A stretch of DNA of 64,000 nucleotides from Peribacillus asahii (GTDB lineage Bacteria; Bacillota; Bacilli; Bacillales; DSM-1321), in assembly GCF_003570725.1 (NCBI RefSeq), contig NZ_QWVS01000011.1:1-64000 (forward strand), read 5' to 3'. The notes beneath the pieces were generated by a model. The model was given only the letters and a program-made list of their open reading frames with translations. It was not told where the DNA came from and ran no database searches. Made by a program: the position numbers and the translations under genes. Below, piece by piece: positions 42,971 through 51,130 of this stretch; position 1 is the first letter of the stretch; every line of letters begins with the position of its first letter.

Positions 42971-43984
42971 ATGGACAAGATGTGTTGTAGTTCATGTGAC
43001 TTAATGTTTGTTTTTAGAGAGGAAGGATATTTATTTCTTCATGGGATGGATGACATGGAAAATATGTATCCAGAAGCTATTAAGGCAAATGGCGGATTGT
43101 ATCTCTCTTATCGTTCCAAAGAGGGCGTGATGGAACAAGTACAAACAATCCTTTCAAAATTAGATAGATGCGATCACATAGAAGGGAATCTAGTTCAAGC
43201 AATATGTCAGCCGTCTATTATGTACTCGCTTCATCAATTATTACAAAATATAAAAGAACATGACATGATTCAAATTATTCGTCAGACGGAATTTATCAGC
43301 TTCTTTCAGCCTATTGTTTCGTTGTACAGTAATGAAATCATTGCCTTTGAAGCTTTATTACGAGATCCTTTAGCTAGAGTTTCACCTGGCCGGTTGTTTG
43401 AAGCTGCCCAAGCTACAGGACTGCATTATCTATTAGATATGAAAGCAAGGAAAACAGCCATCCAATCTCGAATGGGTGTTATCCCTCATGGAATTAAAAG
43501 TTTTATCAATTTCTTACCTTCAACCATTTATAATCCAGCATTCAGTGTAAAAAGTATTATCCAACACATTGAGCGCCATCATGTACGACCAGAAGATATC
43601 GTATTTGAGGTTGTTGAAACAGAGGAAATCGTAGACATAGATCATTTAAAAACAATTTTTAGTGTATATAAACAGGAAGGGATTAAAGTAGCGCTAGATG
43701 ATTTCGGAAGTGGTCATTCGACATTAGAAGTGCTAATGCAGCTTGTTCCAGATTATGTGAAGATTGATCGAGCACATATCATGAACTGCCATCAAGACCT
43801 AACTAAACAAAAGAGATTAATTGAACTAGTTAATATTTCTAAAGAACTTGGGATAACGTCGCTTGCTGAAGGGGTTGAGCGAAAAGAAGAGCTTGAATTT
43901 TGTCGTGATATTGGTATTGAACTGGCTCAAGGCTATTATCTTGGCAAACCAGAAAAAACACCCAAAGTATTAGTGAGTGTATAA
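42971..43984 (+). CDS. EAL-domain c-di-GMP phosphodiesterase
   Basis: A 337-residue cytosolic protein. Residues 1-100 are an uncharacterised N-terminal part with CCSSC near the start, which could bind metal. The EAL domain spans 105-335 with EAL at 127-129, 'INFLPSTIYNP', 'VVETEE', 'DDFGSGHS', 'VKIDRAHI', 'AEGVER' and 'QGYYLGKP'. All usual metal and catalytic positions are filled, so it probably hydrolyses c-di-GMP. A PilZ receptor gene is 12 kb away. Confidence 0.9.
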   Translation: MDKMCCSSCDLMFVFREEGYLFLHGMDDMENMYPEAIKANGGLYLSYRSKEGVMEQVQTILSKLDRCDHIEGNLVQAICQPSIMYSLHQLLQNIKEHDMIQIIRQTEFISFFQPIVSLYSNEIIAFEALLRDPLARVSPGRLFEAAQATGLHYLLDMKARKTAIQSRMGVIPHGIKSFINFLPSTIYNPAFSVKSIIQHIERHHVRPEDIVFEVVETEEIVDIDHLKTIFSVYKQEGIKVALDDFGSGHSTLEVLMQLVPDYVKIDRAHIMNCHQDLTKQKRLIELVNISKELGITSLAEGVERKEELEFCRDIGIELAQGYYLGKPEKTPKVLVSV

Positions 43985-44056
43985 CATAGTTATTTAGGAA
44001 ACAATTCTTTTCTCGTTTGAAGTTGCAGGTTTGCGCTGTTAGTCTATCATAAAAAG

Positions 44057-44086
44057 TAACAGCCAGTAAGTGTTTACTGGCTGTTA
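44057..44086 (-). terminator. Terminator of ftsW overlapping its stop codon
   Basis: TAACAGCCAGTAA (44057-44069) pairs with TTACTGGCTGTTA (44074-44086). The TAA stop of ftsW lies in the stem. The T-run is on the minus strand (CTTTTTATG). Confidence 0.8.
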
Positions 44087-45267
44087 TGTATCTCCTCCAC
44101 AATCTTTGGAGTGCTATTTTCTTTTTCTTCGAGTAGATTCATACGCATAATGATATTTTGAAAGATTCCCATTGAAATCATCATGAGCAGCAATGAAGTT
44201 CCTCCATAACTAATAAAGGGCAAAGTGATTCCTGTAATTGGAATTAAGCCTATTACTCCGCCAACATTGATAAATACTTGAATGCCGATCATTGAAGAAA
44301 TTCCAATTAATAATAGACTTCCAAAAGGATCCTTGCATTTAGCGGATAGTATAAATCCACGCAGCACGATAAATCCAAGAGTAAGCAATACAAATCCTAC
44401 TCCAAAAATACCTAATTCCTCAGAAATAATTGCCAAAATAAAATCGGTATGTGCCTCTGGAAGATATCCATATTTCTGTACACTATCGCCTAGACCTACC
44501 CCTGTTAATCCTCCCGATCCAATGGCAAGAAGTGAGTTAACAAGCTGATATCCATCATCACCAGCTTTACCAAAAGGGTCCATAAATCCTGTGAAACGAG
44601 CTATTTTATTATCGGAAAATACATTCGATAAATTTCCTGTAATAAGTACAACTAGAGCGAAAATACCCGCAAAAATCAGGAAGATAATTGTAAGTTTGCT
44701 TAAGCTCTTTAGCGTCATTCCGGAAGAGACAATGATTGTACAGGAAATGAAAAAGATAATGGCTGCTGACCCATAATCGGGCTGGGCAGCAATCAAATAA
44801 CAAATCCCAATGAGAAACAAAATCGGCGGGATGACTGCTTTATCAATATTGTTAATACGATCTTGTCTTTTTCCGTACATAGCGGCAAGATAAATAATCA
44901 TCGCTAGCTTCGCGAATTCCGCTGGTTGAAACGAGCTAGATCCTATTCTAATCCAACTTTGAGCCCCGCTTGAAGCATGACCGAATAAATCGACGGCGAT
45001 TAATGAGCCTGCAATACCAAACATGAGAAACATGAGAAACTTTTTATTTTGATAAGCTTTATAAGGAAAAATCATCGTCGCAATCATGGCTACAAAAGAG
45101 AGGATTAGTGCCATCTTTTGCTTGTCATAAAAATAATCCATTGGGTAGTTGTAACGCCCTACAGCTGTAATCATGCTAGAACTGTACACCATAACGAGTC
45201 CGAATAAGCAGAGTAGCACAATAGCGATAAAAATTGGATAGTCGTAGGCTTTAATTATTCTTTTCAC
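44074..45267 (-). CDS. ftsW: Cell division peptidoglycan polymerase FtsW
   Basis: A 397-residue SEDS-family glycosyltransferase with ten membrane segments. 'LCLFGLVMVYSSSM', 'SSFQPAEFAKLAMIIYLAA' with the catalytic-site Glu-Phe-Ala, 'GYQLVNSLLAIGSGGLTGVGLG', 'LPEAHTDFILAIISEELG' and 'GITLPFISYGGTS' are all present. It builds septal peptidoglycan. GAGGTG supports GTG 45267, which gives MKRIIKAYDY, over the longer frame from 45279. Confidence 0.9.
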   Translation of the reverse strand: MKRIIKAYDYPIFIAIVLLCLFGLVMVYSSSMITAVGRYNYPMDYFYDKQKMALILSFVAMIATMIFPYKAYQNKKFLMFLMFGIAGSLIAVDLFGHASSGAQSWIRIGSSSFQPAEFAKLAMIIYLAAMYGKRQDRINNIDKAVIPPILFLIGICYLIAAQPDYGSAAIIFFISCTIIVSSGMTLKSLSKLTIIFLIFAGIFALVVLITGNLSNVFSDNKIARFTGFMDPFGKAGDDGYQLVNSLLAIGSGGLTGVGLGDSVQKYGYLPEAHTDFILAIISEELGIFGVGFVLLTLGFIVLRGFILSAKCKDPFGSLLLIGISSMIGIQVFINVGGVIGLIPITGITLPFISYGGTSLLLMMISMGIFQNIIMRMNLLEEKENSTPKIVEEIHNSQ

Positions 45268-45526
45268 CTGTGCGTTCACCTCTATTTTACATATGAGCGA
45301 CCAAATCGCCCTTCTCTATAGTAACGGAAAACTGCCTGTAATGGTAAAAAAAATTCCTCTAAAATCATATTTTCGCCAAGAAGGGGCAAACTTCCTTTGG
45401 AAAATGAAATTTGAGGTTTTTTTCTTTGAAATAGCGTGAAGGTGAAATGTTTTATACAATAAGCTTAGCGGATATAGCTGATTTTTTTAATAATATGAAC
45501 AAAGTTATATAATGGAGCTAAGATGA

Positions 45527-47110
45527 ATGATGACAGACGAGGATGAGGGATACATGGTGCAGCAACAAATGAAGTGGAATGTATATGCTCCAGCAACTGG
45601 TGAGAAGATTGCTGAGCTGGAGGAAACGTCGCTTGACTCCATTCCTAAGCTATATGAACAATCACATAAGGCCTTTGATATGTGGTCAACACTTTCTATT
45701 TCGAAGAGAATTGAATATATTCGGCGGTTAAGGCTTTTAATTGTGGACAAGATGGATAAGCTTGCTGACATCATCTCGAAAGATACAGGAAAGGTCAAAA
45801 CAGAAGCACTTGTGGCAGATTTAATGCCAACGCTTGATGCCATGCTGTATGTTGAAAAGCATGCTGAAAAGTTATTTAAACGAAGAAAAATGAAAACACC
45901 TTTATTATTAATCGGGAAAACATCATATGTGGAGTATATGCCAAGGGGAACTGTACTTGTGATATCCCCGTGGAACTATCCTTTTCAACTAGCGGTAACT
46001 CCTATGATTTCTGCCCTTGTTGGGGGGAATACAGTCATTGCGAAGCCTTCCGAAGTAACTCCTCTAGTTGGTAAAATGATAGAAGAATTATTTGTAGAAG
46101 CTGGTTTTTCAGAAGGTGTTGTTCAATTCGCTCATGGTGGAAAAGAGTTAGGTGCGGCACTTACAGAACAAAAGCCAGATTATATTTTCTTTACAGGCTC
46201 TGTGCGAACAGGAAAGATTATTGCAGAAGTGGCGGCAAAGCAATTGATTCCAACGACACTTGAGCTAGGCGGGAAAGACCCGATGATTGTTTTTCAAGAT
46301 GCTAACATAGAGAGGGCTGTAAATGCAGCTTTATGGGGAGCATTTACAAACAGCGGCCAAGTATGTATGAGCGTTGAACGACTTTATATAGAACGTCCGA
46401 TTTACGAACAATTTCTGACGCTATTGAAGAAAAAAGTAGCCTCCTTAAAACAAGGAGATTCGCTGCATGATGATGTTGGTTCGATGACATTCCCTGCCCA
46501 ATTGGATATTGTAGCCGATCATATTCGGGATGCTCTTGATAAAGGAGCAAAGCTTGAAATAGGGACCGCACCTGACGAATGGGAGCAAGGTACGTGTTTT
46601 ATCCAACCTTCACTTTTATCAAATGTGAATCATACGATGAAAGTAATTAATGAAGAATCCTTTGGCCCCCTGCTGCCTGTTATTCCTTTTGATACAGAAG
46701 CAGAGGTAGTTCAGCTTGCAAATGATAGTGCATACGGTTTAAATTCAAGCGTTTGGACCTCTGATGAACATAGAGCAAAGCGGATTGCGGCGCAATTAGT
46801 GACAGGGGCTGTTAATATTAATGATGTGCTTGTTTCAGTTGCTAATCCTCATTTACCGTTTGGCGGTGCGAAACAGAGTGGGATTGGCAGCTATCATGGT
46901 GAAGGTGGCCTTCGTATTTTTTGTCATGAAAAAGCAATTGTACATGATTCAGGGAAAAAGTCCGCTGAAATTCAATGGTACCCGTATGAGGGTAAATATA
47001 CCCATTTCCTTTCGCTTTTTCAACAGTATTTCGCTAGGAAAATCAGTTGGGTTTCTTTTATAAAGAGCTATCGACAATTACTTAAATTATCGAATTTTAA
47101 GGATAAATAA
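45527..47110 (+). CDS. Aldehyde dehydrogenase family protein
   Basis: A 527-residue aldehyde dehydrogenase of the coniferyl/fatty-aldehyde branch. 'SPWNYPFQLAVTPMISALVGGNTV', FFTGSVRTGK, catalytic Glu in ELGGKDPM and catalytic Cys in SGQVCMSVER are in order. The C-terminus runs about 40 residues past the catalytic domain, with aromatic and basic residues ('WVSFIKSYRQLLKL'), as in membrane-associating fatty aldehyde dehydrogenases. The start could be ATG 45527 or 45554. GGAG at 45514 fits 45527. Confidence 0.87.
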   Translation: MMTDEDEGYMVQQQMKWNVYAPATGEKIAELEETSLDSIPKLYEQSHKAFDMWSTLSISKRIEYIRRLRLLIVDKMDKLADIISKDTGKVKTEALVADLMPTLDAMLYVEKHAEKLFKRRKMKTPLLLIGKTSYVEYMPRGTVLVISPWNYPFQLAVTPMISALVGGNTVIAKPSEVTPLVGKMIEELFVEAGFSEGVVQFAHGGKELGAALTEQKPDYIFFTGSVRTGKIIAEVAAKQLIPTTLELGGKDPMIVFQDANIERAVNAALWGAFTNSGQVCMSVERLYIERPIYEQFLTLLKKKVASLKQGDSLHDDVGSMTFPAQLDIVADHIRDALDKGAKLEIGTAPDEWEQGTCFIQPSLLSNVNHTMKVINEESFGPLLPVIPFDTEAEVVQLANDSAYGLNSSVWTSDEHRAKRIAAQLVTGAVNINDVLVSVANPHLPFGGAKQSGIGSYHGEGGLRIFCHEKAIVHDSGKKSAEIQWYPYEGKYTHFLSLFQQYFARKISWVSFIKSYRQLLKLSNFKDK

Positions 47111-47210
47111 GGAGAATTTCCCTGTTTTTTCACAATCAATTAAAAAATACTTGTGTTATAGAAAGGTATATCATATACTACTAATATATTAAATATGATT
47201 TTTCCTTAAT

Positions 47211-47341
47211 CAAAGGGGAGTAGCGTTAGGGTTCGCCCTAAAACAAAGTCGTCATTACATGGATGGAGACATTCATCGGCTTTGTTGACATGACTTCATG
47301 TTCAGCAAGACCTTTGCCTATTACGGCAGAGGTCTTTTTGT
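47211..47341 (+). ncRNA. yybP-ykoY (Mn2+) riboswitch with terminator
   Basis: The 5' conserved block is CAAAGGGGAGTAGC (47211-47224) and the 3' block CAGCAAGACCTTTGCC (47303-47318), as in the yybP-ykoY family. The 3' block forms the terminator AAGACCTTTGCC/GGCAGAGGTCTT with TTTTTG. Mn2+ binding should stabilise the aptamer and prevent termination. It lies 55 bases before the TerC gene, the classic partner. Confidence 0.92.
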
Positions 47342-47396
47342 TTTGCCGAATGCCGATAGGGGGGAAAGACATACTGACTATTGGAGGGAAAAGTAA

Positions 47397-48179
47397 ATGG
47401 ATGCATCACTATTATTGGAATACGGCTGGGTTCTTCTCGTATTAATTGCCCTTGAAGGACTTCTTGCCGCAGACAATGCAGTTGTTATGGCTGTCATGGT
47501 AAAACATCTACCAAAAGATCAACAACGAAAAGCGTTATTTTATGGATTATTTGGAGCGTTTATATTCCGTTTTGTCAGCTTGTTTCTTATCACATATTTG
47601 GTTAATATATGGCAAATTCAAGCGGTTGGTGCCTTATACTTACTATTTATTGCTTTTCATAATATTTATAAAAAGTATTATGGGAATGAGCTGGATGTTG
47701 CGCCGAAAGCGAAAGCCACTTCTGGCTTTTGGATGACTGTTTTAAAAGTAGAGCTTGCAGATATTGCCTTTGCGATTGACTCCATGCTTGCAGCTGTAGC
47801 GTTAGCAGTAACCCTTCCTGAAACAGGATGGTTCAAAGTGGGCGGCATTGATGGCGGACAGTTTTCGGTGATGTTCTTAGGTGGAATCATCGGCCTAATT
47901 ATTATGCGATTTGCAGCTAATGCGTTCGTGAAAATATTGCATCAACGACCATCACTTGAAACAGCAGCCTTTTTGATTGTAGGTTGGGTTGGCGTAAAGC
48001 TGGCTGTTCATACACTTGCTCATCCGTCATTAGGAGTCATTAATGAACACTTCCCAGAATCGATTGTATGGAAGTCGATTTTCTGGACTGTGTTACTTGG
48101 AATTGCAGTTGGAGCTTTTCTATTATCCGGAAAAAAAGACAAACAGGACAAAAAAGACAAACAAATACAAGAAGTCTAA
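47397..48179 (+). CDS. ykoY: TerC-family membrane protein (YkoY-like Mn2+ exporter candidate)
   Basis: A 260-residue protein with seven or so helices. The paired motifs ALEGLLAADNAVV and 'VELADIAFAIDSMLAAV' carry the conserved acidic residues of TerC proteins. In Bacilli YkoY-type TerC proteins are associated with Mn2+ export for secreted enzymes. A Mn2+ riboswitch immediately upstream supports this. The C-terminus is Lys/Asp rich (KKDKQDKKDKQ). Confidence 0.92.
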   Translation: MDASLLLEYGWVLLVLIALEGLLAADNAVVMAVMVKHLPKDQQRKALFYGLFGAFIFRFVSLFLITYLVNIWQIQAVGALYLLFIAFHNIYKKYYGNELDVAPKAKATSGFWMTVLKVELADIAFAIDSMLAAVALAVTLPETGWFKVGGIDGGQFSVMFLGGIIGLIIMRFAANAFVKILHQRPSLETAAFLIVGWVGVKLAVHTLAHPSLGVINEHFPESIVWKSIFWTVLLGIAVGAFLLSGKKDKQDKKDKQIQEV

Positions 48180-48187
48180 ATAACAAT

Positions 48188-48221
48188 TCAGGTGTCTGAT
48201 ATGGCGCCTGGATTTTTTTTT
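48188..48221 (+). terminator. Terminator after ykoY
   Basis: CAGGTGTC (48189-48196) pairs with GGCGCCTG (48203-48210) around TGATAT, followed by ATTTTTTTT. Confidence 0.85.
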
Positions 48222-48406
48222 GAATCGAATATCCCCATAAAAAAATCTGCTATCTCGTATTATTATAGGGAGTTCGGATAAAGAGGAAACACCTAATCTG
48301 AAAAATGGGCATTCTTTCTTATGTTTCATAATGGAAATATCAGTTTGTTTTGAAAATAGGACTTTTGAAACTGTGATTCACATCTGCTCCGCTTAAGATT
48401 AATATA

Positions 48407-48429
48407 TTGACCTTATGTTTAATGGTCAA
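48407..48429 (+). promoter_or_regulatory. Inverted repeat in the sigI leader
   Basis: TTGACC (48407-48412) and GGTCAA (48424-48429) are 11 bases apart and abut the AAAAGGAG ribosome site of sigI. It could be a regulator site or a small hairpin. No clear sigma-I promoter is seen in 48224-48447. Confidence 0.35.
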
Positions 48430-48447
48430 AAGGAGTGAGATGTACGC

Positions 48448-49188
48448 ATGATAGGTTTTTTATTTACAGCATTGAAGAAAAAACGTTCATTAGAAGAGTG
48501 CGTCATCAAAATTCAACAAGGTGACACGAAGCTTCGAAATGACACGATCGATTCTTATAAGCCTTTTATTGCTAAAACAGTTTCAAGCGTTTGTAATCGA
48601 TATATTCATGAATCAGATGATGAATACAGTATTGGTCTGATTGCTTTCAATGAAGCAATTGATAAATATTCATGTGAAAAAGGAAAGTCTTTGCTTGCGT
48701 TTGCTGAGGTTATTATTAAGCGCCGAGTGATTGATTATTTAAGAAGTCAGTCAAGGAATAAGGAAGTGATTTTGGAGTCTGTTTGGAATGAAGAGGGGGG
48801 CGATGATTCATTTCTCGATGATCAGAATTCCATCCAGGCATTTGAACAGGAGCAAGAAACATTAAAAAGAAGAGAGGAAATTCTTCTTTATAATCGTCGT
48901 TTACAGGAATTTGGCTTATCTTTTCAAGAATTAGTTCATCATTCACCAAAGCATATAGATGCTCGTTTAGGAGCGATTTCTATTGCAAAGACATTAATGG
49001 ATGATGAGGAGCTAAGAGAACTTTTGTTTATGAAGAAACGGCTTCCGATTAAACAATTAGAAGAAAAAGTACGAGTGAGTAGAAAAACGATTGAACGACA
49101 TCGTAAATATATTATTGCGATGTGTATCATTTTAAATGAAGAGTTTATGTACTTAGCGCATTACATAGAAGGGGTGACTCAGCAGTGA
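48448..49188 (+). CDS. sigI: RNA polymerase sigma factor SigI
   Basis: A 246-residue sigma factor. Region 2 is 'HESDDEYSIGLIAFNEAIDKYSCEKGKSLLAFAEVIIKRR' style, and the C-terminal half carries a SigI-specific helix-turn-helix ('LPIKQLEEKVRVSRKTIERH'). SigI drives heat and wall-stress genes, or in relatives polysaccharide-degrading enzymes. The stop overlaps the rsgI start (GTGA), the standard sigI-rsgI layout. Confidence 0.93.
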   Translation: MIGFLFTALKKKRSLEECVIKIQQGDTKLRNDTIDSYKPFIAKTVSSVCNRYIHESDDEYSIGLIAFNEAIDKYSCEKGKSLLAFAEVIIKRRVIDYLRSQSRNKEVILESVWNEEGGDDSFLDDQNSIQAFEQEQETLKRREEILLYNRRLQEFGLSFQELVHHSPKHIDARLGAISIAKTLMDDEELRELLFMKKRLPIKQLEEKVRVSRKTIERHRKYIIAMCIILNEEFMYLAHYIEGVTQQ

Positions 49189-50438
49189 AAAAGGGTATAG
49201 TTCTATCAGTGACTAAACGACATATTACGTTGTTGACCCCAGAAGGTGAGTTTGTCAGAAGAAACCGGGATAACGGAGTGTATGAAATTGGTGATGAAGT
49301 AACGATTATCCCAGTAGAACGAACGTTTCCCATTTCTTCTAAGAAAATAGCCGTTATTGGTACGTTTGCCTCTGCTTGTCTTCTGTTTTTCTCAATTATT
49401 ACTGTTCAGCCCTCGGCTCATGTCTCTGCTTACATGACGATTGATGTAAATCCTAGTGTTGAAATAGGTGTAGATGATGATTTAGATGTGATTGAACTAA
49501 AGGGATTAAATGATGATGGAAAACGTGTCGTGAAGGAATTGGGTGTATGGGAAAATAAAGAGCTTTCGACGGTGACTGAAAATATTGTTACTAAGACAAA
49601 GGAACTAGGTTATCTGAAGGGTTCTACACGGAAAATTGTCGTTTCCACAACCATGATCGAAAAGAATAAGAAGGTCAGTCAGCAATTAAATAAAGAGCTG
49701 CAGCATATGCCCAAGCAATGGCCGATAAATCGTACAAAAGTACAAGTTATTCAAGCGACAAAAGAAGAGCGTAATGAAGCGAAAAGACAAGGGCTCTCAA
49801 CAGGGAAATATGTTGAACAAAAACGGGAGAGTCAGCAAAAGAAGATTCAAACGAATCAAGACAATCAATCACAAGAGAAAAGTCAAATAACGAATACTCC
49901 TATTCAGAAGACTGAAGAGAAAAAGACGGCTCAGCCTTTACAAACGAATCAGGAAACAAAACAAGCAACAAATGAGAAATCTTCTAGTCAGTCGGGGTTG
50001 AAGGATAATCAAAAGTCAGTAGAAGTGGAGAAGTCTAACAAAGAAAAGCTATCTTCATCAAAAAAAGAACATGTAGTGAAAAAAAGAGAAAGAGAACAGC
50101 AAAAAGTACAACGAGAAAAAGAGAAGGAACAGCAAAAAGTACAACGAGAAAAAGAGAAGGAATGGCAAAAAGTACAACGAGAAAAAGAGGAGGAATGGCA
50201 AAAAGTACAACGAGAAAAAGAGAAGGAATGGCAAAAAGTACAACGAGAAAAAGAGAAGGAATGGCAAAAAGTACAGCGAGAAAAAGAGAAGGAATGGCAA
50301 AAAGTACAGCGAGAAAAAGAGAAGGAACGGCAAAAGGTACAACGAGAGAAAGAGAAGAACTGGCAAAAAGCGCAACGAGAGAAAGCGCAACAAAAGAAAG
50401 AGCAGCAAAGGAAAGTACAACAAAAGAAAGAGCAATAA
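49185..50438 (+). CDS. rsgI: Anti-sigma-I factor RsgI with hendecad-repeat C-terminus
   Basis: A 417-residue protein. Residues 1-55 are the RsgI N-terminal anti-sigma domain, one membrane helix follows at about 57-76, then a conserved extracytoplasmic domain 'AYMTIDVNPSVEIGVDDDLD' to about residue 185. After a Gln/Lys/Ser-rich linker, residues 305-403 are nine copies of an 11-residue motif, typically EWQKVQREKEK. It retains SigI until regulated proteolysis. The repeat tail would form a rigid charged helix outside the cell. The start is GTG 49185. Confidence 0.92.
   Translation: MKKGIVLSVTKRHITLLTPEGEFVRRNRDNGVYEIGDEVTIIPVERTFPISSKKIAVIGTFASACLLFFSIITVQPSAHVSAYMTIDVNPSVEIGVDDDLDVIELKGLNDDGKRVVKELGVWENKELSTVTENIVTKTKELGYLKGSTRKIVVSTTMIEKNKKVSQQLNKELQHMPKQWPINRTKVQVIQATKEERNEAKRQGLSTGKYVEQKRESQQKKIQTNQDNQSQEKSQITNTPIQKTEEKKTAQPLQTNQETKQATNEKSSSQSGLKDNQKSVEVEKSNKEKLSSSKKEHVVKKREREQQKVQREKEKEQQKVQREKEKEWQKVQREKEEEWQKVQREKEKEWQKVQREKEKEWQKVQREKEKEWQKVQREKEKERQKVQREKEKNWQKAQREKAQQKKEQQRKVQQKKEQ
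50097..50393 (+). repeat. Nine 33-bp tandem repeats within rsgI
   Basis: Units of 33 bases starting at 50097, 50130, 50163, 50196 and so on to 50361 encode the 11-residue repeat. Units three to seven are almost identical in DNA, and the outer units have diverged. The pattern predicts copy-number variation between strains. Confidence 0.9.
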
Positions 50439-50526
50439 AAGAAGAGAAATCCCATTGAGGTAATGAAGGTAATCACAAAAAGAAAATAATGATGGAGAGA
50501 AGCATCGTCATAATGATTAACGAAAG

Positions 50527-50550
50527 AGCCCGGTCAAAGACCGGGCTTTA
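50527..50550. terminator. Bidirectional terminator between rsgI and sasp
   Basis: AGCCCGGTC (50527-50535) pairs with GACCGGGCT (50539-50547) around AAA. Short T tracts follow on both strands. Confidence 0.75.
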
Positions 50551-50569
50551 GCCATGTTATTCTATTGTA

Positions 50570-50770
50570 TTAAAATTTACCGCTAAGCTGAGATTGAGCT
50601 TGTTGCACTAATCGTTTTGTGATTTCTCCGCCTACAGATCCATTTGCACGTGCTGACGTATCAGATCCTAATTGAACGCCAAACTCAGAAGCGATTTCAT
50701 ATTTAATTTGTTCTAAAGCTTGTTCAATTCCAGGAACAAGTAATTTATTACTGCTGTTATTATTAGCCAT
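50570..50770 (-). CDS. Alpha/beta-type small acid-soluble spore protein
   Basis: A 66-residue SASP. '[13 protein letters not shown]' holds the germination protease site, and '[19 protein letters not shown]' is the DNA-binding second helix. It coats spore DNA for UV and heat resistance and is degraded at germination. AAAGGAG precedes ATG 50770. It directly supports an endospore-forming host. Confidence 0.95.
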   Translation of the reverse strand: MANNNSSNKLLVPGIEQALEQIKYEIASEFGVQLGSDTSARANGSVGGEITKRLVQQAQSQLSGKF

Positions 50771-51130
50771 GTTATAATCTCCTTTAGTTTATATGTTATA
50801 CAGTAGCATTTGCCGCTGTAGTCATAGTATAAGTAGATTAATTTTTTTTAGTTGCGTTGAGGTTGCTTTTCTATTGGCAAGAGCACCGTATAGTTGAAGG
50901 AATGGAATAAGCCGAGAAGGATTGGAAAATGGTTGAAAAACGGGTACACTAGGTTAAGAAATTATTTTAATTCAATAAGTTAATGGTACGGGAGATTCAT
51001 GGCTTGACAAGAATTGATAATTTCGATCCAGGATCAGCATCCTACAAAGAGGATGTTTGACCGAGTAGAGCTGTATTTTACATACGTTTGAAGAGAATGT
51101 CAACAGAATGAGAGGAACGGGAACGTGTAG
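50771..51130 (+). promoter_or_regulatory. Intergenic region with hairpins before ktrD
   Basis: The 360-base gap holds the SASP promoter side and a ktrD leader. GATCCAGGATC and CATCCTACAAAGAGGATG (about 51026-51059) form two adjacent hairpins, the second with a weak TTTG tail. It does not match ydaO/c-di-AMP or M-box consensus as far as I can see. No gene is evident. Confidence 0.35.

Noticed and set aside
50097-50393. CRISPR array
   Set aside because: The 33-base units are contiguous with no spacers and are in-frame codons of rsgI.
50009-50476. Long antisense frame with repeated FSRCTFC units
   Set aside because: It is the mirror of the rsgI repeat and has no ribosome site or independent support.
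50771-51130. ydaO (c-di-AMP) riboswitch before ktrD
   Set aside because: The conserved ydaO blocks cannot be found in the leader.
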